From assembly GCA_964017185.1 (NCBI GenBank), contig OZ024872.1, positions 38,756,188-38,820,187 of the forward strand: 64,000 bases of DNA, read 5' to 3'. Positions 22,791 to 34,461 of the stretch are shown piece by piece. The stretch comes from Rugalucina vietnamica (taxonomy: Eukaryota > Mollusca > Bivalvia > Lucinida > Lucinidae). Position 1 is the first letter of the stretch. The number at the start of each line of letters is the position of its first letter. The position numbers and the translations under genes are program-made. A model generated the notes under the pieces. The model searched no databases and was not told where the DNA came from. It saw nothing but the letters and a program-made list of their open reading frames with translations.

Positions 22791-22792
22791 AA

Positions 22793-23382
22793 GCGTGGTG
22801 CGTTCCTTTACCGGAATGGACCCGATTACAGGAATTGACTACCGGAATGGACATTTATATGTGTCCTGTAGTATTTTTCATTTGTTTTTTAGGACATTTG
22901 CCTAGAATGTACACAGACAGTGATTAGTTCGTTTAAGTACAGTTTTGTCCATCACCTGAGGTAATGATCAGAAATTGATCGACTCAGTATCAGAAGATAG
23001 ATTGTGTTCCGTACGATTGGGTGGCCTAGGTCAGGGACTCTCATATGCTTATAGGTCACTGTCACAGCGCTTGCACATTTTACTCATTCCTACTTCTATT
23101 CACCCCTGTTTTTGCTGTAGAACATCCACTGGTGATTTCTATACATAGAAAACTCCGAACAGTGGTCCCATCGCAGACCCCACCACTGGGCTACCATAAC
23201 CACCCTGGGAAGTCAAATTTGCTATACTAAGATGAAATTTATTTTATACAAACTATTTGTATGACTCCAGAAGTACATTTTATGCAGATAAAATACATTT
23301 AAAGCACCCAAAGCAACAGCATAATGTCCATTCCAGTAGTCCATTCCGGTAATTATGTCCATTCCGGTAAAGGAACGCACCC
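22793..23382. mobile_element. TIR element with iterated CCGGAATGGAC motif
   Basis: GGTGCGTTCCTTTACCGGAA at 22797 and its exact inverse at 23362-23381 are part of a 25-bp perfect inverted repeat. On each side CCGGAATGGACA-like words recur about three times. CTTAAA occurs just outside at 22787-22792 and 23383-23388 and may be the target duplication. No transposase frame. Confidence 0.75.
22953..23000 (-). repeat. 47-bp inverted repeat, right copy
   Basis: Inverse of 21932-21979, from CACCTGAGGTAATGATCAG to ACTCAGTATCAGAAGATAG. It lies inside the element at 22793-23382. Confidence 0.7.
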
Positions 23383-23389
23383 CTTAAAA

Positions 23390-23890
23390 CATGCAGTCTT
23401 CACAAAAAGTGCTGGTTTTTCGGTCAAAACCAGCAAAATTTTTGACTGACTGACAAAACTTTTTTCTGTCAGACAAATCTGATCCACATTCCGAATTGTA
23501 TAGGATAACCCTGTAGTGTAGGGCTGAAACGAGTAAGTAACCACTATTTGATTTCGTCCCCTTTCGCCAACTCCTGTTTCGCCTACTGTGGACATAAATT
23601 GAATTCCCGTTTTGCCTTCTCTACACTTTACAGGGTTCCCACTGAATTTTGAATTTGAGGGCACACTGGCTTAATTTTCGTAGTTTTATACCCCCTATGT
23701 ATAGGCTTGTATAAGAAGTTATGCAAATTTTGGGGGTATATGGCAAGTTTTGGGGGTAAAAAACCCTCAATAGAGGGTATATGGGAACCCTGGACTTTGT
23801 CAGCAAACACCTTTTGGAAAAATAAAAATAAATTTAATTTAGATCAACAATAATTATTAATGAGTTTGCAATGTGTATATGTTTGCACAA
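23390..23890. other. No recognised feature
   Basis: No gene or repeat family seen. Short open frames on the minus strand show no family resemblance. Confidence 0.4.
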
Positions 23891-23897
23891 GCCCACC

Positions 23898-24239
23898 GGC
23901 CTCGGTAGCTCAGTTATTACTGGGCAGAGTGTCCGCTCCGAGATCGGGAAGTACCGGGTTCGATCCCGGGCTGCGACAAACCAAAGTTGTTAACAATGGT
24001 ACTAGTTGCTCCCTGCTTGGCACTCGAATTTTCGGGGTAGGGCTAGGACTGGTCGCTCCATGTCAGTATAATGTGACTGGGGGTGGTATCAGGTAAAAGT
24101 GTCTGGGATCTGATACCACAGTGACTGAGTGAGGCAGCACTATAAAAGTGAGCATCGAGCTCCCGGTCACAACCAGACACCGTCGTGATATGACAGATAA
24201 TGTTGAAAGCGCCGTTAAACCCGAACAAACAAACAAACA
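23898..24239 (+). mobile_element. tRNA-headed SINE
   Basis: GGCCTCGGTAGCTCAGTTAT (A box) and GGGTTCGATCCCGG (B box, 23956-23969) form a tRNA-like head. A ~170-bp body ends GCGCCGTTAAACCCGAACAA and a (CAAA)n tail to 24239. This tail is typical of molluscan SINEs, from family knowledge. Confidence 0.85.
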
Positions 24240-24279
24240 TTAAATAAATGAATAAATAAGCAAATAAATAAAATAAAAT

Positions 24280-25180
24280 ACATAACTCATTTTTCTATGG
24301 TAAACTTACCAAATAAACAATGTATTTGCATATTTAAATGCATATCATGTTTTAAAACAACATTCTTATCTTATTATTCATCCATATTGAATAAGTAGGC
24401 AAAACGGGAATTGTGAACATTTCTGGTGTAGGCAAAATGGGAGTATGAGAAATGGGAACATCCCCACGATTCGATGCGATTCGATTATAATAATACACAC
24501 AATTTTTGATACAATTCAGGTCGATCTTCAGGTAGACTTTTTATTCCAAAACGGAGGCTAATTTGTTCTGGGATGTATTACAGCTTTGGTATGCGACTAT
24601 CCATCTTGGCCAGGTATATTAAATTTGAAAAGTTCTCATGGCTTATGTTAAAACTAATCCTTTTGTCAGAACATACTGTATGTATCATATTCGAACTAGT
24701 TGAGTGTGAATCACGATTCGATTCAAGGGCAGTGGACTCGATTTTCAATGCATCGTGATTAATCGTTTCACCTCTATAACCCTGCGATTATTGGACATTT
24801 TTTGTGATTTTCATGCTATTTTTTCAACAGTTTTGAATTGTTTCTATGGGTGTTTATATGCTTTTTTAGCCCCCTCATTTCACGCTTTATTTCTTTAAAC
24901 TCACTGAACATTTCCAAATTGTGTTAGGTGGCTTGAGGTAAACACGAAGATGGACATACCTTCCAACTTAGCAGCAGTTATGGAGAGAAAAAGAAGGTGA
25001 TCAATCACTAGTCCACCTGACCCTGATTCACGCTGTATGATGGTGGGTGTGTTAGAACGTGAGAACGTGACGTGATGACGTCATAAATTGACATATTTAA
25101 AAACATAGCGATTGTTCAAGCTTCGATAACGATATGTACACATGTATGTCTGATCCTAAAATTTATCAAACATGGCTATT
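24280..25180. other. No recognised feature
   Basis: AT-rich. AACGTGAGAACGTGACGTGA near 25055 is a short local duplication. No gene. Confidence 0.4.
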
Positions 25181-25189
25181 TTTGATGGA

Positions 25190-25372
25190 TCACTGGTCCC
25201 CTTATGCTAGAGTGTTGGGCTCCGGTCCCAGAGGTCCCAGGTTCGATCTTCAGCGGGGGCACCGTTCGTTGTGGCCTTGGGCAAGTCACAAATCCACATA
25301 TCCTGGTGTAATGGTCAGAAATTGGTCAACTCACTACGCTTTAAAAAAACAACAACAAAAAACACTAATTAT
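25190..25372 (+). mobile_element. tRNA-headed SINE, second type
   Basis: Head CCCTTATGCTAGAGTGTTGG with B box CCAGGTTCGATC at about 25236-25248, then GGCCTTGGGCAAGTCAC, and an A-rich AACAACAACAAA tail. Confidence 0.65.
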
Positions 25373-25394
25373 TCCAACACATGAGAATGTGAAG

Positions 25395-25930
25395 CATGGT
25401 AGCTCAGTGGTTAGTGCAATGGCCTCTGGTGCTAGAGGTCCCGGTTCGATCCCCACGGGTGGAGGAAAATTTGGTGGTCCGAACACGCTTCTCTTCATGT
25501 CATTTGCAGGTATGACATGAACTCAGTGCCAGACTTCTCACAAGGATTTTGAAAATTGGAGTAAAAAAGAGGTTTTTCTAAAATTCTTGGATTCTTCCTA
25601 AATTTTTTCATTTTCATTGCTAAAAAGTTGGAGTCAGAATCAAAAAGTTGGCGTTTAAAACTCCAATATTGGAGTTAGCGAGAACTCTGCTCAGTGCGCC
25701 GTCCTTCAGATCAGTACGTTAAATGGAGGCCCCCTGTGCAGGGATCCCTTTTAGGGGACAAAGTCGTGCAGCAGGCCTATCTTGATAGTTCAGTAGAGAG
25801 CGATACCCTTGCATTGGCTGTTGTTCTGGTTACTAGTTGCAAACCCTCACTAGTCAGTAGTCACACTCACTATGCTATATTGCACAGATATATTCCATAT
25901 CTCTCTGTTGGGAGCCCAGTTGTTTGAATA
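25395..25930 (+). mobile_element. tRNA-headed SINE, third type, split by a hAT MITE
   Basis: Head CATGGTAGCTCAGTGGTTAG and B box CCCGGTTCGATCCCC (about 25439-25454). The body resumes at 25698 after a 160-bp insertion and ends near TTTGAATAAACATTAATT. Confidence 0.7.
25530..25689. mobile_element. hAT-type MITE, 160 bp
   Basis: Ends CAGACTTCTCAC and GCGAGAACTCTG are inverted with one or two mismatches. Exact 8-bp duplications CTCAGTGC flank it (25522-25529 and 25690-25697), the length typical of hAT transposons. It is inserted in a SINE. Confidence 0.85.
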
Positions 25931-25949
25931 AACATTAATTATCCTATAT

Positions 25950-26022
25950 AGGCATTGTACAGTGCCTATGGAGACAAAACTGTGATTAAATCAGCTAACG
26001 AAAATTATACAATATTGGATAA
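25950..26022 (+). repeat. Short dispersed repeat, shared with 8160-8225
   Basis: GCCTATGGAGACAAAACTGT and AACGAAAATTA recur inverted near 8160-8225. Confidence 0.6.
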
Positions 26023-26310
26023 TAATAATTATTTAACTTTAACAGTGGAATCATTCAAGTCAACAACTGTCAACAATTCCATTTTTTTTTAGATATTAAA
26101 ATGATCCAGAAGAAGACGATTCACCACTTGGAAAGTAAAATAAGTTTAACCTACTTGCAAAAGGGCATGAAAATAAGTTCTTTGCAACTTTGACTAGGAG
26201 AAACGATTTCATTACTGGTTTGAAATTTTCAAAACAGTATAAGAGGTAAAATCATGAATTGTTGGCTTTCCTTGATTTTCATCAACCTCAGATTGTGCTA
26301 GTCTAACTAG

Positions 26311-27572
26311 TAGGGCTGCGCGGTAAAACAACTGCACAGGTAGACCGCGTTTTTTTTTTATCCGCTGTTATGTACCGCTCGTTCTGCGGTACATACTGGT
26401 ACTTTCGGCTGCTTGGCGAAGTTGCTATTTTTTAGACGAGTACTTATGGTAGTTCAGTAGTCTAAGTAACTGTTTAATCCGTTATCGATTATTGACACGT
26501 AAACTGTGATTGTCAAATTATCGCGCATCATTAATCTGTGATTAAAAGTTATATTACATCAATCGACACGTGTTTTGCCTAATTATCATGATTACGGGTC
26601 ATGATACTTTACAACTTGTGCACGTGCACCTTGACACCTTAGCTCTGCCCATTTTGCATCCAAATTTTTGCTTCGTCCAATGGCATTGTCAGACCGATAG
26701 CGACTTTCGATCAGAAATATTTCCTAAATATGATTGTGTAATTGTGATTCACCTGCGTGTGTAATGATGTAAATATAGTTAGTCGGTTTTATCTTTGAAA
26801 ATTTACGGACGCATATTGTATGCAAAACAACAAAGGTCATGACGCTGTGTAGTTTGGAAGACACATCGTTTCCAGCGAAGTATTTAATACAATGCATACA
26901 GATTGTGTAAAATGCATACTACATGTAATTAGATTTGTTTTAGCTATCCTGATAAATGTTGACAACTTTCCAATGCATAGCAGTGCTCATCATTGTTGTG
27001 TAACAAAGTTTACAAAATCTTCTTGTGACTATGTTTTGAATTGTAAATTACTGAAATCAAATCAAATCAATTTATTGTCATATATACACCTTAACAAAGA
27101 TGTGTGACAGAACAACATAAAAGCAAAAAGACATGACAAAGCGAATGCTGACATAACAGTAAACCTATAGAATGGCTTTCTAGACTTCATTACTGATGAC
27201 GCACCAAAATAACAAAACTTCGCTACGTGCAGGATCGGAGAGGCTAGTATGTTGGCAGTCGAAACACGCCGCACAACGCTACCAAATATTCCATATATAG
27301 CAGCTAACACGAAGCACCTAGGCGAAACAATTGACGGATGGTAGAGATGAATGCGGGATAGAGCCTGTGAACAAGCAGGTGGACGGAAAAACTTCCATAA
27401 AGAATAGAAATGTCATTTCTCCGACGGTGTTATGCACGGCAAGGTGCGTCATAATGACACTTGGTGTAATGAAGATGCCAATGACTTGTTAAGTTTGCGG
27501 TATACTGTGGTACGTTCTGTGGTACAGGTGTCCGTACCGCGGTACTGTTTTCATTTGCAGTACCCAGCCCTA
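26311..27572. mobile_element. Non-autonomous hAT element, 1262 bp
   Basis: Starts TAGGGCTG and ends CAGCCCTA, with exact 8-bp duplications CTAACTAG at 26303-26310 and 27573-27580. GCGGTAC-like words recur near both ends (GCGGTACATACTGGTACTTT near 26390; GTACCGCGGTACTG near 27533). Open frames inside show no transposase motif. Confidence 0.85.
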
Positions 27573-27902
27573 CTAACTAGACAGCCATCAAAGGGAAAGT
27601 AACAAAAGTTAAACCAAACTCATGGTTTGCTTTGCATCTAACCTTCACATGGACAGAAGGACTTGAGCTGTCAGCCTTTTGACTTAGCTGAATGAAAAGT
27701 GCATCCCGAATTGGTGTCTACATTTGTCTCTAGGGTCTTAGTAAACCATGCAATTTCATTTTTACTTGGGATGTGTAGCGTGTGCAGCTCTTGTTCGACT
27801 GTTTCTTGTGTGATTGACACAGCACCTGGTCACATTGGGGCCCAACATCCCTTAAAAGTCAGTATGACAGGAATGGGTCCTCATGAGTTATGCCCTGTAT
27901 AA

Positions 27903-28350
27903 CTCCGCCCATTGGAGCCCGGAGAACTAGATGGGCTGCTTATGCCTCCAGGCAAGGCTTATGAACTGTAGACTGGCTGTCTGGTTACTGATTAATCGCT
28001 CAGGTCTGAAGTGGTTCAAGTGTAGCCGTCCATACACAGAAGTTCCATAAAAATTGAGCCGCCTCGTGGGAAAACCAACAATGTGGTCTCCGAACAGGTC
28101 CGACACATCAGGCTGTACAGTCACAGAAGATGGCTAGAGGCTTGAAATTTTGGAGTCAAGTAGAGGAGGGAATGTACTATCCGAGTAGCGAAAACAAAGT
28201 GCTGATCAGCTTCGCGGTTACCGCGAAGCTGATCTGCGCCTTTGTTTTCGCATAGGCAATAATCCAGTTTTCTCACGATGCGGCTCAAATGGAGGTATCG
28301 TCCCGACATCATCATACTGACATCAGCATTGCTGTTTACTGGGACACTAA
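27903..28350 (+). mobile_element. SINE-like repeat (GATGGGCTGCTT family), split by M1
   Basis: GCCCATTGGAGCC, AGATGGGCTGCTTATGCCTC and CGCTCAGGTCTGA match the copy at 29490. An M1 MITE interrupts it at 28056-28286, after which GGAGGTATCGTCCCGACAT and TTTACTGGGACACTAAGC complete it. Confidence 0.7.
28056..28286 (-). mobile_element. M1 palindromic MITE, minus orientation
   Basis: GAGCCGCCTCGTGGGAAAAC at left and CACGATGCGGCTC at right. The hairpin tip is the rare form GCTTCGCGGTTACCGCGAAG, perfectly paired. Confidence 0.9.
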
Positions 28351-28426
28351 GCCACAAGTGGTTAACTTGGAACTAGAATTTGTCTTTATTTCAGACAGAT
28401 TTCATGAAAAAAAGAAAAGGGAGCTC

Positions 28427-28600
28427 AGTGGGCTATAGCTAGTGGTTGAATGTCAGCTCTTGAGAGGTCCTGGGTTTGAACCCAGCCTGGGTGCCATGTT
28501 TTGTCATTGAACAAGACTGTTTCATACATTAACCCATATTTGACGAATGGATTTTCCCATCATTATCATTTGGGTGAGTCCACTTTCATTATTAGGGGCG
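28427..28600 (+). mobile_element. tRNA-headed SINE, fourth type
   Basis: Head with TATAGCTAGTGGTTGAATG, B box TGGGTTTGAACCCAG at about 28470-28484, then a body with no clear end. Confidence 0.6.
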
Positions 28601-28685
28601 TCAGGAGTGATTTTTAAATTTTATTCAATTTTTCGATGAAACTTCTCTAAGCAAACAGAATAGCCCCAGAAAATTTATTGTTGAC

Positions 28686-28752
28686 TGGGAACACACCGTT
28701 CATCCAGATACAACAAACGCGGAAAGGTCTGCTAAACGCGGATGTAAACAAT
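28686..28752 (+). repeat. ~60-bp inverted repeat, left copy
   Basis: CACCGTTCATCCAGATACAA and AACGCGGAAAGGTCTGCTAA continue to ACGCGGATGTAAACAA. The inverse is at 37091-37150 with very few differences. Confidence 0.8.
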
Positions 28753-28759
28753 AGTATTT

Positions 28760-29480
28760 TAGACGGCGATAAAAAAGAGTGAGTATTTATTATCTTTGAT
28801 TATATCGAATAACGACCGAGTTGATTTTTGTTTGACATACAGTGAAAAAGTACATCACTTTGAAAATGTTTGCCCAAAATCCTGCCTCACAAATTATATT
28901 AGTCTGAGAAATATAGGCTTCTTAATCTGTCTTGGCTGCACGAAAAGCGAAAAATCTTGGTAGGAATGTCTGTAAATCGTTATTAAAACACGAAAATATG
29001 GCCAAATTGGTGTTTTTCGGAGGATCGGGGATCGCTTCAAGTGTTGCCTTTACGAGAACTCTCGCAAAATTCTAGAAAAAGAATAAGAACTTTTTGAAAG
29101 TGAGTACTATCATTTAATATGGTGCAACATACCACGGTTCAAATTCTCAAGCAGGTGAAACAAACTCGGACCATTCGGTACAACCGACACGGATGATAAA
29201 AACCAAATTCTGATCTTATTTTATGGAAAACTGGCTGCAGTCATTGTTAAAACCAACTTTAAATGGTAAAGAGTCCATAGATGATTGGTTGAATACCAAT
29301 TATGGCGAGATAAAACCACAAGGAACGTGCCGATGAGCACTTTAGGTTTATATGTTTATATGTTTTATAAAGCAGCTACATGTTAACCGAGAAGCTGTCC
29401 GTGCCTTTGTGTTCGCTCTTTAAATTTGACAATTAAAGGCCTTAGCATGCAGTTTGAAAGTGTCAGATAAGGGTGGTCGG
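28760..29480. other. No recognised feature
   Basis: Holds a short M1 remnant near 29388-29410 (GAGAAGCTGTCCGTGCCTTT). Otherwise nothing recognised. Confidence 0.4.
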
Positions 29481-29489
29481 GTGGGAATA

Positions 29490-29800
29490 TGGGCCCCGCC
29501 CATTGGGACCTAAAGAAATAGATGGGCTGCTTGTGCCTCCAGTCAAAGCTTGTACGATGCTGACTGGGTATCTGATTACTGGTTAACCGCTCAGGTCTGA
29601 GCCTGCCCAGGAAAAGTGGTTTCAAGTCGAACCATCCGCACATGTAAGCCCTTTTGGCTTTGTTGGATGGTTATATTTGAAGCACTTGTTGGGTGTCATG
29701 ACATACTCATTTTGGTTAAGAGTCTCATAAAGTGGAGGCAACGTCCTGATATGACCTTAGCTGTTGACTGGGACGTAAAGCATCAATTCAAACAAAAGTT
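29490..29800 (+). mobile_element. SINE-like repeat (GATGGGCTGCTT family)
   Basis: GCCCATTGGGACC, AGATGGGCTGCTTGTGCCTC and AACCGCTCAGGTCTGAG, ending CTGTTGACTGGGACGTAAAG. The same ending occurs inverted at 33900-33930. Confidence 0.7.
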
Positions 29801-30245
29801 TCGCCTTTCTTATTCAAACACCAACTCCTGCAAAACCTACGGTGTATGGATACATTTTTTTCATGAAGATAAGGCCAAGAATACTGATATTTGTCAGATT
29901 GTTTTTCTCGCTCTTAAGTGTGGTGAAGTGGAAGACTAAATATGAAAGGCCCTCTGTGACAACATGTAAAACAAATTATGAATACCAAAGCACATAGATT
30001 ACGTAGATTTAAGAAGAGCAGTTATTTGTGATGAAAAACAATGTGTACAAAGAATTGGTAATCATGCCTCTGGAAGCCTTTTGGTGTGAAAATAATGGTT
30101 GACCGTCCCTATATGACATTGGCTGTTGATCCTGTACGTAATGACAGAACAAAACTTATAGCAACGTGGCATCTCCTGATTCGGCGAGGTCGGGGGAGTG
30201 GGTGGGGCGAACCAGGCAGGTTCAAGATTATTTCAGCTCATATGA

Positions 30246-30600
30246 AGGTACAAGTAGGCAAAGATCAGGAAAATGCGCAATCAGAAAGAGATTCCCACTC
30301 CAAAAACCAAGTCGGGAAAAAACTAAATGAACAAGCAGGTACTTTTACTATGAAAACATATCGTAAGTCGAATCAGCAGCTATTTTCCCAATAGGTGGCC
30401 ACTCAGTTACCCAAACTTAACTAAAAATTTGAAAACACACAATTGTTTTTTAAACACCAAGACATAAAACAAAAAGAACCACCACTGAAGTATCGCATTG
30501 GAACGATCAGTAACACAAAGTTACTGGCGGCTTAAACCGGTTTTACAGGCGCCTAACCTTACCCTGAGCTTCTGCAGTGGTGAAAACTGAAAAATACGTG
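30246..30600 (+). repeat. R1 dispersed repeat, most complete copy
   Basis: GGTACAAGTAGGCAAAGATC through CAATAGGTGGCCACTCAGTT and GGCTTAAACCGGTTTTACAG to CTTCTGCAGTGGTG. It contains the whole order seen in the other copies. Confidence 0.8.
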
Positions 30601-30774
30601 TAATGAAGTACAAATACTTTGACCGTGATTCTTGACCTCACGTGATTAAGTTTTGTAAAAACCATAAAATTGGCAGACATGTTTTCCAGTGCCACGTGAA
30701 GCAAATTGTCATATATTGTTAGGAGTATGACGGGCAGTGTCAAAGTATTTGCACTATACAAACTTACTTACTGG

Positions 30775-31082
30775 AGATAGACGTCAAGCTAGTCATTTCT
30801 ACTTAGCTTTATTAAGCAATTCTGCTTCTTAGACGGCTAATAGACGCCGACTGTCTAGTGGTGGGGGAAAGCCAGGGCATTCGGGAAATACCCTGTGAAA
30901 CCACCGCGCCCGGAAGGTGACAGTCAAATCAGTGATACATACCAATGCGGGAACCATTGATAGTTTTATTCAATATTTGATAATTTTTACTTGCGTCGCC
31001 AGTGGGATTCGAACCTACACGGCAGAGGTACATAGCTAGTCAGAAGCCAAACGCGCCACTGACTGAGCTATCCGGGCGCCCC
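30775..31082 (-). mobile_element. tRNA-headed SINE, fifth type
   Basis: On the minus strand: GGCGCCCGGATAGCTCAGTC (A box), GTAGGTTCGAATCCCACTGG (B box at 31000-31015), body with CTTTCCCCCACCACTAGACA reversed at 30849-30868, and an end rich in TTAATAAAGC. Confidence 0.8.
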
Positions 31083-31261
31083 TTACATCAAATATTCCAC
31101 AAATGGGCTTTTTAAAGTTTCATCAAAGTTCTTCCGTGTTTATGGGCTGGGAGAGTGGTCATAAAAGTAACACCAACAGGTTCACCAGTTCCTTAGGAAA
31201 GATTTTGTCTGTTGAATAGATAGAACGCGGATTTCGCATATTAGCTCATTTCAAAACGGAG

Positions 31262-31428
31262 TTTGACTACCTTCTTGAAAGTTTTTTAAATTACAGTAAT
31301 TCATTTTGGCTACATGTTGCCAAACCTTAAGGGTCACTGATGAAGCTTAAAAAGCAGAAACCGCGGTATGGCCCATCACCTTTCTCATTAATATGCTCAC
31401 TGCTCTTAAAGGATCTAAGTTTTTATTT
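31262..31428 (+). repeat. R2 repeat, long copy
   Basis: GGCTACATGTTGCCAAACCT, AGGGTCACTGATGA, GAAACCGCGGTATGGCCCAT and CTCATTAATATGCTCACTGC. Inverted copies are at 34107-34266 and 34462-34550. Confidence 0.8.
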
Positions 31429-32322
31429 TAAGCGTGTGATGTCTTTGTAGTTCGAAAGCAAAATAAAATCATTTTGAGTGAAACGACTTATATGTCCAAT
31501 TTCTGTATCTACAACTTTCGAAGGGTATGACATGGACGCAGTTTGGTATCATTTGTGTTAGAATGGTTTCAATATATAACTGCAATATGACGTTAAATGT
31601 TGCCATTCCAGGATCTCCCCGAATTCGATAATATATCAAGTGAATAACCAACTATAGAAGCCAACATGATGCATTTATAGCACGTTTACTTTATAAAAAT
31701 CTAGCATTCTTCATTGTATTTTATTTAAAAAAACGTTCTGCCAGTGTTTTGCAGGTTAAAACCAGGTTTTCGAATCCGAGTTTGTTTTACCCAAATTATT
31801 TGGATCATCCACGTTGTGTTGTATCAACGTCCGTGGTAAGTTGTACCTTGAAACAATCTAGGCCGATTTTTGAACATGGATTTCGACACACAAAAAATCT
31901 TTTCCAGTTTGATGCTTTGTGTAGATTAGTCCAGCAGGAAATCAGTTTGACCTTGCAATGAGGTATAAAGTTTTTTTCTTTGCTGATTCTTAGAGGTTAG
32001 ACCTTGTCTTTGAAGAATCCAACTGATGACATCTTGTCATCATTGGGGAATTAGAGAAAATCAAGATGGCGTCCAAGGGGTCCATCACATAATGAAAATA
32101 TACATACTGTTAAATATTTCATCCCTAAATTAATGGAAAGATGCATTTATTTCCTCTGAATATTACTATCATCAACATATCTGACTGATGCTGTTGTTTA
32201 AAAACTTTCCTATTTAAGATGGCATCAAAGATAGCCGCCAAAACTTGAAAAACATGGACTTTTGTGTTTTGTACAGTTTTGACCATACTCCAATTATTGT
32301 TGGTATCAATGTATCTAGCTGC

Positions 32323-33511
32323 CAGACCTGGGTTAATCTTATTCGTTAATCACGATTACTTTTATTCGATTGAAATTTTTTTCAATCAAAAATTATTCTG
32401 TAATCGTAGATTTTTACGATTGAAATTATTCTTATTCTTATTCGATTACTTTTCAAAATTGCCTGTAATCGTGATTAATTTAAAGAATAAATTATGATTG
32501 ATTTTGAAATTTTTGAAAAAAAAAAGGAGTCTTAAGAAGTATGGTAAAAGATAAAACCAAATGAAGTATGTTCCCTGCAGGAAAAAATGTAAAAATCCAA
32601 AGAGATTTCTTTATTCAGTTATGTAACAGATTATGGTTTCATCGACATGGGCACATAGTAAAGTTATTCACGCATACTGATCAACAAATTTAACATTACT
32701 ATATTTTTTCTTGTCATATTGGTATTTTTTATCCAAATTCTCTCTGGCATTTTCCAAATCAATTCAGAACTCTTCTTAGAACACTCCCTTTTTTTGCTTA
32801 TATTTCTTTGACCTCACCATGCTTTTAAACATAATTATGTTAGAAGCATATATAAACATTCTTAATCAGTTTTGAAACCTATTGCAAAAGTTTAAACCTA
32901 TTGTTACCTGGTTAAACTTAAAAAATCACACTTTTACTGATTAACTAATAAACAGGTGCCATATGGGTTGAGTTGTCAAAACACCCTAGAACAAGTTAGT
33001 GACAATATACAAAGGATTAACAGAATCAATGTCTCTCTACCTATAGAGAGACCATGACAGAATAAACAACTTTGAGAGTCATATTATAAAAATTGATGTC
33101 AAAATTACTGCAGCATTCAGATCTAGTAACATTTTTTTGTACAATTTGGAGTTGCTACCCAAATTATAAACATACACACAGCATCATGAGACCTAAAATT
33201 ATGTTTATGATTCACTGTTTTGTAATGTCTAAAATCTTAAGATAAAGTGCCCAATACACCAAGAGGATTCCTATATGCCAACATAATAACATAATTTATA
33301 AAGTCAAAATCATTACTGCGTAATTCAAGACTGGCTAGATTATAAATGCTAAACTAATCGATTGATTATTCGATTACTTTTGCAAATCAATTGTAATTGT
33401 AATCGATTACATTCAGGAAAAAATTATTTTTAATCGTAATCGTTAATCGTAAGATTGAAAGTAATTGTAATCGTTAGTGATTAACTTTGAAAGTAATCAA
33501 TAACAGGTCTG
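32323..33511. mobile_element. Non-autonomous hAT element, 1189 bp
   Basis: Ends CAGACCTG and CAGGTCTG with exact 8-bp duplications CTAGCTGC (32315-32322, 33512-33519). The subterminal regions are dense in TAATCG/CGATTA words on both sides. No transposase. Confidence 0.85.
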
Positions 33512-33889
33512 CTAGCTGCAGCTATTTTTTCTGGACTCATGCATCAATAATGGTGTCCAAGATGGCTGCCAGAGTAAAGATATGAATTTCAAGATGGCAT
33601 CTCACATGTCTATATGATAACCATTATTGCGGTATTACTATAGGATATGACCTAAATGACATTTTTATGAAATCATTAAGTGATAATACTTTGTCATTTG
33701 GAAAGATGTTATTTCCAAAATATTTAGATAGTGTCAATGATGGCCACCAGATTATGTTTTCAAATTGGAATGCAATAGAGATGTAAAATTGACTACAAAT
33801 GTTGCATACACCAATGTTACCATTCTAGGATGATTTAAAATGACTTAATGATATCGGTTTTACACAACCGACATATACATGACTACAAT

Positions 33890-34060
33890 GTTTTGTTTGT
33901 TTGTATTGAGGCTTAACGTCCCAGTCAACAATTTTTCAGTCACGTCGGGACGGAGCCAACTCTTCCTGGGTATAACCAGTACTGTAGGGAGTTAATGTGT
34001 CTTGCTCAAGGACACAACACGGTGACGCCTGTGGACTACAATGTAACCGGTACAGATGAA
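33890..34060 (-). repeat. SINE 3' part, inverted
   Basis: On the minus strand GACTGGGACGTTAAGCCTCA is followed by ACAAACAAACA. It carries the same ending as the repeat at 29490. Confidence 0.6.
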
Positions 34061-34106
34061 ATATAGAGTTCAGTAGCAATACCTGTACAGAGGTTAAATA
34101 AAATTA

Positions 34107-34266
34107 AAACTGAGATCCTTTAAGAACAGTGAACACATTAATGAGAAAGGGAATGGGCCATACTGCGGTTTCGACTCGTCTCGTCAGTGACCCTTAAGAT
34201 TTGGCAACATGTAGCCAAAGAAAATTACTATAATTTTTTAACTTTCAACAGGGTAGTCAATACAAA
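34107..34266 (-). repeat. R2 repeat, inverted long copy
   Basis: Inverse of 31262-31428: GGGCCATACTGCGGTTTCGA, AGTGACCCTTAAGATTTGGC and AACATGTAGCCAAAG. Confidence 0.8.
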
Positions 34267-34461
34267 GACTAGTATTATCTGAATGGGACCAAATAAGTTA
34301 AATATTGGTTAGAAAATGATTCTTAACCGATTATAAATTTCTAATTTCTCAGAATATCCTCGCTGATCTCAAAGGACCAAAAAGAAAATATAACCTGCAC
34401 TATGGATGATGTACGGGGAGACTTTTTAGGGCTGCCACACGGCACAACACCAGCTGCAGTA

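Noticed and set aside
23898-23971. Possible tRNA gene (A and B boxes present)
   Set aside because: The box-containing head runs straight into a SINE body with the GCCGTTAAAC and CAAA tail, and no acceptor stem closes around it. The same holds for the heads at 13950-14196, 25395, 30775-31082 and 34858.
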